Origin: Chrysoporthe austroafricana
Taxonomy: Eukaryota > Ascomycota > Sordariomycetes > Diaporthales > Cryphonectriaceae
DNA length: 64,000 bases
Direction of reading: 5' to 3'
Assembly: GCA_001051155.2 (NCBI GenBank)
Contig: JYIP02000001.1
Span: 2,108,001 to 2,172,000, forward strand
Part shown: piece after piece, positions 12,424-22,437 of the stretch
Layout of the letters: the number at the start of each line of letters is the position of its first letter
Numbering within the stretch: position 1 is the stretch's first letter
Program-made: the position numbers and the translations under genes
Notes under the pieces: generated by a model
What the model saw: the letters and a program-made list of their open reading frames with translations, nothing else
Told to the model about the DNA's origin: nothing
Databases searched by the model: none

Positions 12424-13074
12424 TTGTCCTTGCATGATTGCGACGCTGCTCGATGTGCATCATCGTAGTAAGGCCAGTATGGTAAGTTGTGATAACTGAT
12501 GTGTCAAGAGCTTGCATTTCCTGCATTGTCCCGGAGTTCACATTGCTCTCTTTGCTTTCTGTGGGAAGGGCGTTCAGGTACGGAAGTCGCACTGAGTAAA
12601 GATTCGTTGAATGTTCGATTATGGGTCCGGTAGATGCAGTCATTAGCTTCAGATTAGAAGCAACACAAAACCGATCATCCTGCAATATCCGTGCTAGAGA
12701 ATGACAGTACGTCTTATGATGTGCTGGGGAATTTTACTTGTAGTCTTCGTGTCCTTGACTCGTAAGCACGAAGTCGGATGGAAGAAAAGTATTACCTTTA
12801 AGCGAAAAGTACTTTGAAGAATGGACACGTCCTTCTCAGCACCATCATTGCCGATGACAATCTTCACTCAAGGAAGCGCTGCCTTGTCGCAAAGGGAAGC
12901 AGTCTCGATTCAATTATGGCTTGCTGGATCTGTTGATGGTGGCGGAGATTTTCATTGGCGCGACCTTGACACCCGAGATTTTTGCCATTCAATGCGGCCT
13001 GCGCACAACACAACGCCCTCTAAGCCGCGCTCTCTAACCCACGGCTGATCAATATTTACTCATGAACTCTATGA
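12424..13074. other. Intergenic region upstream of MRM2
   Basis: No gene seen. It carries the 3' end of the coiled-coil gene and the promoter of MRM2. Confidence 0.4.
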
Positions 13075-14615
13075 ATGCAGTCGTCTAACAGCGTATTCGC
13101 TCTCATGCAGCCCGTACTAAGCGGCCCGTCATGCCGCGGAGTGCTCAGTGAGAGGCTCATCGCGCGCGCGCTGAGCCCTCTCACGCTCACCACACCAGCA
13201 ACCGCCCGCTGTCCGGCGCCCTGGACGTGTCCGGGCTGCACGCTCACATCCCGATCGACCGTCCGCAGCTCATCGTCAAACTCGCAATGGAAAAAGCGCC
13301 AATCCCGTGACCATTTCGCCCGCGCCGCCAAGGTGCAGGGCCTGAAGAGCCGCGCGGCGTTCAAACTGCTCGAGGTCTGTTTGTCTGTTCACGCATTTTG
13401 AACCCCCCTCCCACCCCCCAAACCAATGCCCCTACTCACTGGCTGCCATGATCTCACCTGCCTATACTAGATGGACGCGGCGTACCGTCTCTTCAGACGA
13501 AACCAGACCATCGTCGACTTGGGCTACGCGCCCGGCTCGTGGTCACAAGTCGCCGTCGAGCGGACGAAGCCCCACGGCGTCGTTGTCGGCATCGACTTGA
13601 TCCCCGCACAGCCGCCGCGCGGCGTGTCAAGTATCCAGGGGAACTTCCTGGATCCGCACGTGCGGAGGCTGGTGAAAGAGGTGCTTTTGGAGCAGGTCAG
13701 GCGGAAGAGGAAAGAGAGGACCCTGGAGAAGAGGCTCGAGGGAATAATAGCTTCCAGTGATGGTAGTGGCGGCGGTGACGATGACCAGGACTTGGTTGGA
13801 GCCAGGGACGCAGGACCAGATGGCGGGGTTGGCGGTGAGCTCGTGCAGGATAGGCCGAGTTACATTGACCTCGAGAAGCAGGCTAGTCATGATATCGAGG
13901 CTGCTGAGGCCGAGGTGGAGGATGAAGGGCGAATGGTGGATGTGAGTTTTGCTGGTGACCCGTGATGGGCCGGAACCTCCGACATCTCATGCATCCTTCG
14001 GGACGGACGTATGGCTGACATTGAGAGCAGGTGGTACTGAGCGACATGTGGGAACCTTGGCCCCAGACAACTGGCTTCATGAGCAACACGCTGAGTAGAC
14101 AGTACAGGCTCATGAATACGAGCGGCATCAACTTCAGGGACCACGCGCTGAGCATGGTAAGCTGTGACTCCATTCCATAGCCCCGTCTCATTGCCTTTTG
14201 CGACAGCAATCCCCTACTGTTCACGAGTTTCGCCCAGGGCTGGGCTGACAAGACCAGGACCTCTGCTATGCTGCCCTGGCCTTTGCCTCCGAGAACCTCA
14301 AGCAAGGCGGCCACTTCGTGTGCAAGTTCTACCAGGGTGCCGAGGACAAGCTGTTCCAGACCAAGCTGCAGAAGATGTTTGCGCAGGTGAAGAGGGAGAA
14401 GCCAGATTCTTCGCGCAAGGTAAGGCGGCGGTAATTCCTTTACGATGCCCTCAAATCTTGTCACCACCGTCCCGTCTTGTATGACGGAAGTTGTGTGGAT
14501 ATGGCTAGTGATCATTGTTCGACGACTGACTTCATCACAGGCTTCCAAAGAGGCGTACTTTGTCGCCTTGAGAAGAAAAGGAGATGTTACACTTACCGCA
14601 ATCGAGGGGAGGTGA
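13075..14615 (+). CDS. MRM2: Mitochondrial 21S rRNA 2'-O-ribose methyltransferase (FtsJ/RlmE family)
   Basis: Five exons: 13,075-13,374, 13,471-13,941, 14,031-14,156, 14,258-14,419 and 14,541-14,615; every junction is phase 0 and the product is 377 aa. Mrm2 methylates a uridine of the large mitochondrial rRNA peptidyl-transferase region. The SAM-binding motif IVDLGYAPGSWSQVA lies at about 113-127, and the K-D-K-E catalytic tetrad of the FtsJ family is complete: K91 (GLKSRAAFKL), D262 (VVLSDMWEPW), K322 (HFVCKFYQG) and E357 (SKEAYFVAL). The N-terminal 70 residues are Arg/Ser/Thr-rich, fitting a mitochondrial presequence. An acidic, Gly-rich insertion of roughly 80 residues (about 180-257) separates the SAM motif from D262 and is absent from bacterial RlmE. 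The gene converges with RPL18 downstream. Confidence 0.92.
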
Positions 14616-15113
14616 TTCTATGTTGGCATGGTCTAGACGTGATCTACATGTCTCGCAATGAACTGCTCGCCATGAAATCGATCAAAGGCAGCCCAGATTT
14701 TGCGCCAAGGGTGCTACACATGTGACGGGTATCAGATGGCGGTATCAACAGTGCAGAGCCAGTCCAATTAGGCTTCCAAGGCACAGCATTTATCATCCCG
14801 GAAGGGACTTCGTTTGCGACACACACAAGATAGGTCGTGGAAACATACCATAACCTCACGAGGGTATATTGAGATTACGCGATACGCATGACACAGCTCA
14901 GCAATCAAGGTTCGGCGAAATGAAGCCTCAATTCAGTCATAGTAGCTTTTTGGTAGAACCATTCCACGCCACGCCACCACAACGCCCTCGTGAATGCATC
15001 AAAAGGACCGTAACCATGAGAGTGGCTGAAGTAACCACCCCAGGCTTGCCATGCGGATAATGGCCACCAGATCCTTAACCACCAAATCCCAGAGACCAAG
15101 ACAAACAAGGCCC
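14616..15113. terminator. Convergent 3' region of MRM2 and RPL18
   Basis: About 500 bp between two convergent stop codons. It should hold both polyadenylation regions. No gene is seen, and open frames here are chance. Confidence 0.4.
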
Positions 15114-16082
15114 TTAGACCTTGAAACCGCGAGATCGTCTGCGACCACGGGCACGCTCGAACTTGCGGCCCTTGGACAGGACATGAGGCTTCTGTAGAAA
15201 TTGTTAGATCTACCCACCCTGCAACATGTCTTCTTGCTCTCCGGTAGAGCTTGTAGAAACGTACCTTGTGCTTGTGGGGACCCATGCCGAAGTGCTTGAA
15301 GGCCTCACGGGCGTTCTTGGGGCCGCGCAGCAGCAGGGTGTTCGCACCAGTGGGCTTCTCGAGGGCCAGCTGGTCGAGGGTCTGGGCGGAGCCGCCAGCA
15401 GCCAGGATACGGGCGCGGGCAGTGGCAGTGAAGCGCAGGGCAGCGACGTTCACCTTGGGAACCTCAAGCAGGCGGTTGTCATCGGTGACAGTGCCGACGA
15501 TGACGACGGTGCGCTTCTCATCCTTGCTGATGTTGGAGTTGATGCGGGACAGGGAGACAGGAGGACGGTTGATGCGGGACATAAACAGGCGGCGCAGGAT
15601 GACCTTGTTGAAGGCAGAGTCGGTGCGGCCTAGCAGATGGAAATTGACGGTCAGAACGATGTCGCGCTTGTCTAGAAGGGGAGCGCAAGGCGATTGAAAG
15701 GTCAGAGCTATCGGAGACTTACGGGCCAGGAAGCGGTAGAGCTTCACCAAGAGCTTGAGGTAGGCATTGTCGCTCTTGGGGGCCTTGCGGTGGGTGCTGC
15801 GCACGTGGTGGCGGTCGAGATCGATACCTGCAAACAGACAAGAGTTTCCTCGTCAGCCTTTTGCTCAAGTATGCTCAAAAATTTGTGGGAGCACTCGAGA
15901 AGGTAGGAAGGCGTCTTTCAACAGCAATTCCTCGATCTCTCAGTCCAGCTTCTGCTTGCATGCCTCACAACGGAGGAGCAGAGCAGAAGGCTGGCAGCAT
16001 CCCAAGTTCGCAGACGATCGTTCGAAAACAATCGTCCACTTGCATACAAAGGCTGATTGGGAAAGAGCCCTCACGTACCCAT
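15114..16082 (-). CDS. RPL18: 60S ribosomal protein eL18
   Basis: Four exons on the minus strand: 16,079-16,082, 15,723-15,827, 15,265-15,629 and 15,114-15,191; joined length 552 nt, 183 aa (yeast eL18 is 186). The first exon is only ATGG: the donor GTACGT directly follows and the acceptor CAG precedes GTATCGATCTC, giving [11 protein letters not shown]. Conserved segments are [81 protein letters not shown] and [18 protein letters not shown]. eL18 is an assembly and structural protein of the cytosolic large subunit. A 251-nt intron right after the start codon is typical of highly expressed ribosomal protein genes and may aid expression. All junctions were checked by phase. Confidence 0.96.
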
Positions 16083-17885
16083 CTTGGCTGTTGACTCGCG
16101 ATGTCGAGAATCTGAGAGTCGATGGGGAGAAGAATTGCTGGTGGTGATTAGTTGCAAGAGATCAAGAGCAGGGCGGGTCAACCGAAAAGTTCGCGAGGTG
16201 GAATTTGCTTGGTGGGGTCCATTTGATTGGCTGGCTTGGCTGCCAACTGGTGACGGGCCGGTCTCTTGAATATGGTCCGTGCGTTCGTCAGACGGCAACC
16301 TCAACTTGACCGCTGCAGTAGATCTCCTTGTACCTTAAATGAACATACATGTGGCCCCGATGGTCTTCAAACCCGATTCTTTTTAGTGATCATCGATCGC
16401 AGTCTGTCCCACATAGTCCAATCACAGACTGCGGCATGATGGCGGCGATTGTTCCATTCCGATATGCTCAGTCAAGCCAGAAAGCCCGCTTCACATTGTT
16501 TAACATTGGCGCCAACGCCTCCTCGGCTTCGTCCTCGCCAAGTGTTCAAGGACTACCGAGGGAGGTTGATCCGGTGTGCCACTCGCACGATAGCCATGGT
16601 TCTTCCAACCCATTCTTCACACCCTCATACACTGGCTGCTGTAGTTCGTTATTTGCGCCCTTATGAGCGCTTGTCGGGCTCACATTCTGACCTAATGATG
16701 TCCTTTCCGCTGTCAGGCGTCGGTGCTTGAGTGGTTCTGAGCCGACGCGTAACGGCTCAGAAACCCTCAGGTAGGATGCCGATGAAATTGATTGATGAGT
16801 AGCTTTAGGTTCGGCCCGTCAGGCAAGACGGCAAGCAATCTACTATCAGATCCAGGCTCAGAATCTGCTGTGTAGGGCCTTTATCCAGCCGGCATTATTT
16901 TCGGCGACTTCTAACCCAAATTCTACTTCAATAGCTATGTTCATTGCAAAAGACTAATGGTTTCGTATGCCGAGTCTCTTCAAGTCAAGGACCTCTAGAT
17001 AGAGAGGGATGGTCTCTTCAATCTTTCCGCTCTGATATTGTGATAATTCGGCATCTTCCTCTGCACGATGATAACGATATTGATCAGTCTGTCGCGGTAG
17101 CATCAGCGAGCTTCCAACTCAAAACAAGACATTCCATAGAAAAACACCCGGTAGAGGGCTCAAGTCTCCACCTATCAACCTTTAGGTACTCCCTTCTGGA
17201 ATATCTCACCCTGAGATGACTTGCTCTGTGCAACCTCCACTTGATTGTTCTCTTACTAGACGGCCTCTCCAGGGGCGAATCCCCTCGTATTGCAGATGTT
17301 TATCCCAGGACAAACCCTGCCCTGCTGCTGGCTGCCTCCCCTGTCTGCCATGTTCCCTATGGCCCCGAATGCCATCCCAGCATCCCAGCAGCACAAACTC
17401 ATTGCACCTAGCTACACACACAGACAACAGCATTCTCAAGGCATATATATCAGTGTATGGCGGTATGATTTTTGTTTGTTCTGTACAACTAGTGGTGATG
17501 CAATGTAAGTTAGACAAAGTCTTGCTTTCTAAGCTCTAACAACCGCCTTTGCAATGCATCAGACCCGAATTGGGTTCCATCCATTGAACCCCCACACTTA
17601 GATCTCACATTCAGAACCTCTCGCTCAAGTAGGTGGTCCGTTCATGCTGAGAAACCCTTCGCAAGTATCTTCATCCTCTAGGATCTTTTTGATACTTGTT
17701 CTATCCGTCGTACAGGCCATCAAAGTAGCATGTCGTTGATGGGTCCCAAAGGCCATGTTGGTGGGTCTTCCCAAGCAATGGGGTACGGCATGCTGCTAGT
17801 GCCTTCCCATGCCAATCATGGTAGGGTATTCTGGTGCTGTTGTCGGGTCTGCTGGAGTCACTCTCTCGTGATGCTGTCCACTCAC
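16083..17885. other. Intergenic region: RPL18 promoter and carrier 3' side
   Basis: No convincing gene. The part next to 16,083 must hold the RPL18 promoter. Open frames at 16,349-16,730, 16,944-17,219 and 17,206-17,539 have no family motif and look like chance. Confidence 0.4.
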
Positions 17886-19076
17886 TCAAAGTATTACCTC
17901 GCTGGGACCGACACTGACCAGGAAGTCTCGCGTCATCTCAAAGCTCAACCAGCTCGATGCCATGCTGGGTGCCACCTTCAACAAGTTGGGCACGATGCCT
18001 TTGTACAATCCCTTGACGCCCTCCTGAGCGATGATCCGGGTCATAGCGTCTCCTATCGACTTGTATTTGTAACCCATGCCACTCATGGTGTTGATCTGAA
18101 ATCGTCGCCGCAGCACATCACTACCGCCAGTGTTAGCACTCACACGCGCCCCACCCCGGGTTTTCAACACTCGATCACACTCACAAGGGATAGGTGCAGG
18201 TCTGGGCTACCGCACCAGAGACGGCACCAGCCAGGAGCTTCCGAACCGCATTAGGGTTCTTGTCGCCCTCTGGAGTCAAGGCCTTGCGCACGTGCTCGTA
18301 CACCATGAAGTTGAGGCCCACATACGGCGCGACACCGGCGACGGTGGGGATGATGCCCCTGTACAGGGCGAGGAAGCCACCCTCCGTCTTGTACATGGTA
18401 ATCATGGTCGCCCACATACCAGGCATCTTTCCACCCGAATGCCGCGTGCCGAGGTCCGCGAAGCTAGCAGTCTGGATCGACAGGCGGGTGCGCACGATGT
18501 CGAGCGGGTACGTGAAGGTAACGGACGTGATGCCAGCGATACCGCCGCAGGTCAGGCGCATGAGGGGCCCCAGGTCGGCGCCAGGATACGTCTCGAAGAA
18601 GTGCCGCTTATAGAAGTTGTAGCTGCCGAACTGGACCGCCGAGTAGGGCACGATCCGGATACAATTGGTCCCGTTGCCGCGCATGAAGCCGCGCCAGCCC
18701 TCCTCCTGCCACATCTTCTTGAGGGCCTTGCCCACGGAGAGCTTGTACTCCTCACGGCCCGCGGACTGGACCTGGAAGAGGATCTTCAGGCGCTCGAGGG
18801 GCGAGACGACGGTTCGGGACACGGCGCCGGCGACGCCGCCTGCGCAAAAGGCCGCGACCACCGGCTGAGAGACGAAGAGGCGGAAGGTGTCGAGACTGAC
18901 AGGAGGGGGTTGCGGGGGGGAGGCAGGGAGGTTGCTTGGTGCCTTCGCGGCCTGGTTAGTCTGCTAAGAGTTCGATGTTGGCAACACGGCAGCAGCAAAC
19001 AGGCGAACACACAAACGAAGAAGCAAGGGTAGGGAGTTGGCGCTAGGGGAGGGGAGGTCGAGCTTACAGCGGCCAT
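17886..19076 (-). CDS. Mitochondrial carrier, APS/PAPS transporter type (YPR011C-like)
   Basis: Three exons on the minus strand: 19,068-19,076, 18,185-18,951 and 17,886-18,120; 336 aa. The first exon is nine nucleotides (ATGGCCGCT) followed by GTAAGC. It is a complete SLC25 carrier with three repeats and the PX[DE]XX[KR] signatures SPLERLKIL, YPLDIVRTRLS and, across the last intron, YPFDVLRRRFQ. The stretch FCAGGVAGAVSRTVVSPLER, NGTNCIRIVPYSAVQFGSY and the SIQTA segment after repeat two resemble yeast YPR011C, which carries adenosine 5'-phosphosulfate and 3'-phospho-adenosine 5'-phosphosulfate across the inner mitochondrial membrane. Exact substrate is inferred from that resemblance; CoA or other nucleotide carriers are the nearest alternatives. 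The Pro-rich first 30 residues have no clear function. Confidence 0.9.
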
Positions 19077-20741
19077 GTTGGCTACCTTCGCACCAGAGGC
19101 TTGATGAGGTCCGTGGGAATGGGAGTAGGTGGCGTGCAGCGCGGTACGGGTATCAGTGACAGCGTCACTCGGCGAGGTTGGGATGGGGTAAAAGTCGTGC
19201 GATGTTCTGTAAGCATTCCAGGAGCCTTGAGGATCGCTCGGGCGATGAAGGTCTAGACAAGAAGATCACGGAGAGGGAAGGGGTGCAGTCGGGCGGTGAT
19301 CTTCTAGGAGCGAGGCTGAAAAGGGGTATCAGACATCGTCAGGTTCGTCAGGAGGAGGCGAGAGGTCGTCACAGGTGTTCATAGGTGACCGTCTTTTGCT
19401 GACATTGAAGCCCTACAGGCATTGGCGGGTTTGCTGGAGGGTGATGTGCTGTCTGCTCCAGGAGGCTGTACCTGTTGGTGTTGTTCTTGGGTGCGGGCTT
19501 GGATAATCCCCAAGACTGGCTGGCTCGAAGGGTTTCTCAGGTGCAGAAAAAAAAGAGCCCTGACGTCAAGCTAACTTTGGAGGAGCAATCAAAAGCATGC
19601 CCTGCCCAGCTGCTGCTCCAGGGACTTGTTCCTCCGCCCGGCCGGCAATTCACAGGGCCAGGGGGATCCAGAGATGGGGTAGCTCCACTGTGATGCTGCA
19701 GAGGCTCAGTCGGTTCACCTGGAAAACATCGCCTGGACGTCGAGCAGCAGTCGGAGAGCGGTGGTTGTTTAGAGACAATCCCACAGGCTATGTACGGTCG
19801 CAAGAGAGGAAGAGCAGCGCAAAAAAACAACTCAGAGCCACACCATCCCCAATGGAACACAGCTCCAAACTCAACGGGGCGATCCTGGTCTCGGCTCCTG
19901 ACAGCCTCCTGTCTTCCAGTCGTCCTCAATAGCCGTCTACGGCCCTTGATTAGCGCGACCGTAGCCGAAGACCCCTGTCGGATCAGGTTCGAGTGGTCGC
20001 TCTGCAGCTTCAGCTCATCACATTACCAACCAGCCCTGGAGGCTGAGGCTTGTCGCTGACCTGTCGCACACATCACGCCTCCTTGCCTGCGGTATGGGGT
20101 AGCGCCCTCGAGGATCCTCAGGCCGGTGCTCCCATCACGCCTGCTATGGGCCGCAGCATGTGTGATGTGTAGCAAAGACGACAGTGGCGATCTCCCGTCA
20201 GCCGGGACGTATTTTGATGCTAGCGACGGACAGCAGCATGAACAAGGGCCGCCGAGGACAAACGCAGAGATCTGCAGATGCAAGTCATCCGCCTGAGCCT
20301 GCTGAGACAGTGCCGTAGCCAGGTGATCTCTCCTAGACAGAAGATCTCTCCAGCAGCAGACCCCTACCTAAGCACGTCGAAATATTTGTCCTCTGTCTGT
20401 GCTAGGGAATGCCCCCATCAGAGGGGCGAGGGGATGTCAGTGAGAGCTTATTCAGCTGCCTCAAGTGTGCGCTAATTGGTTGAAAGACTGCACATTAAGA
20501 AGATCGACTTGGACTCACTCCGAGACAAAGCAAGAACCCTAAGGAACAGCACTCGACCACACCGCAAGGTAACCGGAATTTCGGTGTCATTGGAAGAATA
20601 TAACTTCTCATGTCCAGGGACAACCACTAGTCACATCTGGACTGTGACAATAGACGAGAGGTTAATGAACTGGTTGCACTGAAAGGACGTCTATGAAACG
20701 GGGATCGAAACGCCTGGGCACCAGCACACAAGCCAGCCAAG
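19077..20741. promoter_or_regulatory. Divergent promoter region, carrier gene and BMT6
   Basis: About 1.7 kb between divergent start codons. No gene seen; frames at 19,178-19,384, 19,475-19,932 and 20,023-20,283 have no coding character. Promoters of both neighbours must lie here, but I identified no specific element. Confidence 0.4.
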
Positions 20742-21869
20742 ATGGTCAAGAAACCTGCGCCCAAGTCTGGAACAAGATCACGCCCGTCAAAACAAGCCAG
20801 CAGGCCAATGAGCGGAGACAAATCGCTCGAGGGCAGTGGAACTGTGCGTAAGAGTGAACAGCCACCACGCCAGGACATAGCACACCAGCAGAAGCTACTC
20901 AACACATTTCAGTCCACATTCAACTCCGTCTTGACGTCGCCGGATCTCAGCACTCTACTCCAGGAAGTCAAGGCTGCGCTCTTCAACCGCGACTTTGAAA
21001 AGGCTTTCGGCAGGGAGGACTACTTGGAGGCATATGCTGCACGGTGGAGTCCCACAAGGGCACTATGCTATGCTGTCGTCCTGCATGGAATCGCATCACA
21101 TTTAGATGAGCTATGCGGAAGGCAGTCTCAAAAAGATGAGCGCGGCGAGGGCGATGGAAGGGACAGGGCAGTCCTGAGGGTACTAGCAATAGGAGGAGCT
21201 GCGGCAGAGCTTGCGGCATTCGGATCACACCTCAGCCGGCAGCCTCCATACACGTCCGGATCGATAACACTCCTCGATGTTGCACCGTGGCTGAGCGTCG
21301 TTGATAAACTCCGGACCGGGCTGACAACACCGCCGACGCTGTCGAAGTACGCCAGCGCAGCGGCACAAGCAGCGAACATAGCACTTGTCGAGCCCGATCG
21401 ACTGCAAAACGTGACATTCAAACAACATGACGTCCTTGCCCTGGGTGAGGAAGATCTATCCTCCCTCATCTCGTCCGACTCATCCCAGCAGCCCGTGCTG
21501 GTCACCCTCTTCTTCACCCTCAACGAGCTGTTCACAGCCGGCGGCATCGGCAAGACCACCACTTTCCTCCTCACCCTGACCTCCGTTCTACCCCCCGGGT
21601 CTCTTCTCCTCGTCGTCGACAGCCCTGGAAGCTACTCCGAGACAACGGTTGGCAAGGAAGCGAAGCGCTATCCGATGCAGTGGCTGCTCGACAAGGTTCT
21701 CCTGGGCGTGGAGCAGGGGGAAGAGACGAGTTGGGTGAAGATCGAGGCGAAGGAGTCGGTGTGGTTCAGACTGGCGCTGGAGTTGAGGTACCCGATCGCA
21801 TTAGAAGATATGAGGTATCAGATGCATCTATACCGCCGGGGCCCTAGGGCTGGGCAAGGAGAGGACTAA
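20742..21869 (+). CDS. BMT6: 25S rRNA (uridine-N3) methyltransferase, BMT6-like
   Basis: A single-exon 375-aa protein. After a basic, Ser-rich N-terminus of about 40 residues comes a Rossmann-type methyltransferase: RWSPTRALCYAVVLHGI near 101-117, a motif I equivalent VLAIGGAAAELAAFG at 147-161, an acidic motif II end (SITLLDVAPW, about 174-183), a motif near VTLFFTLNELF, and LPPGSLLLVVDSPGSYSE. The C-terminus has KRYPMQWLLDKVLL and LRYPIALEDMRYQMHLYRR, which I associate with the fungal Methyltransf_34 family that includes yeast Bmt6, the enzyme making m3U2843 in 25S rRNA in the nucleolus. The GGAAAE motif fits a SAM site of this divergent family. Assignment rests on recalled motif order, not a search. 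Confidence 0.8.
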   Translation: MVKKPAPKSGTRSRPSKQASRPMSGDKSLEGSGTVRKSEQPPRQDIAHQQKLLNTFQSTFNSVLTSPDLSTLLQEVKAALFNRDFEKAFGREDYLEAYAARWSPTRALCYAVVLHGIASHLDELCGRQSQKDERGEGDGRDRAVLRVLAIGGAAAELAAFGSHLSRQPPYTSGSITLLDVAPWLSVVDKLRTGLTTPPTLSKYASAAAQAANIALVEPDRLQNVTFKQHDVLALGEEDLSSLISSDSSQQPVLVTLFFTLNELFTAGGIGKTTTFLLTLTSVLPPGSLLLVVDSPGSYSETTVGKEAKRYPMQWLLDKVLLGVEQGEETSWVKIEAKESVWFRLALELRYPIALEDMRYQMHLYRRGPRAGQGED

Positions 21870-22437
21870 GAAGGGGGGACACCGGGCACGTCCGGCCTGG
21901 ACCAAGCAGAACAGATTTTGATGAGGCCTCGTGAGCAATGACCTGACCGTACACATCATCGACGTTCAAGTACTGTAGAGGTTTACATACGAGATGTATA
22001 GTCCCCGAGAAATACGTTCGCGTGAACCAGCATCCGAGCAAACAGCTGCCACGAAAGTTTCCTCTCATCTCCTGTCAATGTGCTTGGGTGTCCAGGTCGA
22101 AATAGATATCACAGAATTAATATCTAGTCCTACGCTTAATGGTAGTTGCCCAACTCTACTAATCGAGCCACACTCCCTCTGCAAAAGACGATTCTTCAGA
22201 CCTGGTTTGTTAATGTGACTTATGTATGTGTATTATGGTGTGCTATGTGCTGCAGGGGCCCGGTGGATATGCTGTCTACGCTCTATCAAGTCCATTCACT
22301 GCCCCTTCAGCTCCAGTCTTTATGTGTATGCAAGCCGTTTCCATCCTCAAATCACCTCAAAAATCGAGCTGCGATGCTCAAAACCCGACTCCGAGTCGTG
22401 CACGAGCCAGGTCCGGTCCTCGAATCTCATCACAGGT
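21870..22437. terminator. Convergent 3' region of BMT6 and SAC phosphatase
   Basis: About 570 bp between two convergent stops; presumed 3' UTR and polyadenylation region for both genes. No gene seen. Confidence 0.4.

Noticed and set aside
11107..12435. Long minus-strand frames opposite the coiled-coil gene
   Set aside because: Shadows of a strongly biased plus-strand coding sequence, leucine/serine-rich and without motifs.
15226..15697. Plus-strand frames of 135 and 143 aa over RPL18
   Set aside because: They are antisense to a certain ribosomal protein gene and mirror its codon bias.
18130..19032. 300-aa plus-strand frame over the mitochondrial carrier
   Set aside because: Antisense shadow; Arg/Gly/His-rich with no domain, while the minus strand has a complete SLC25 protein.
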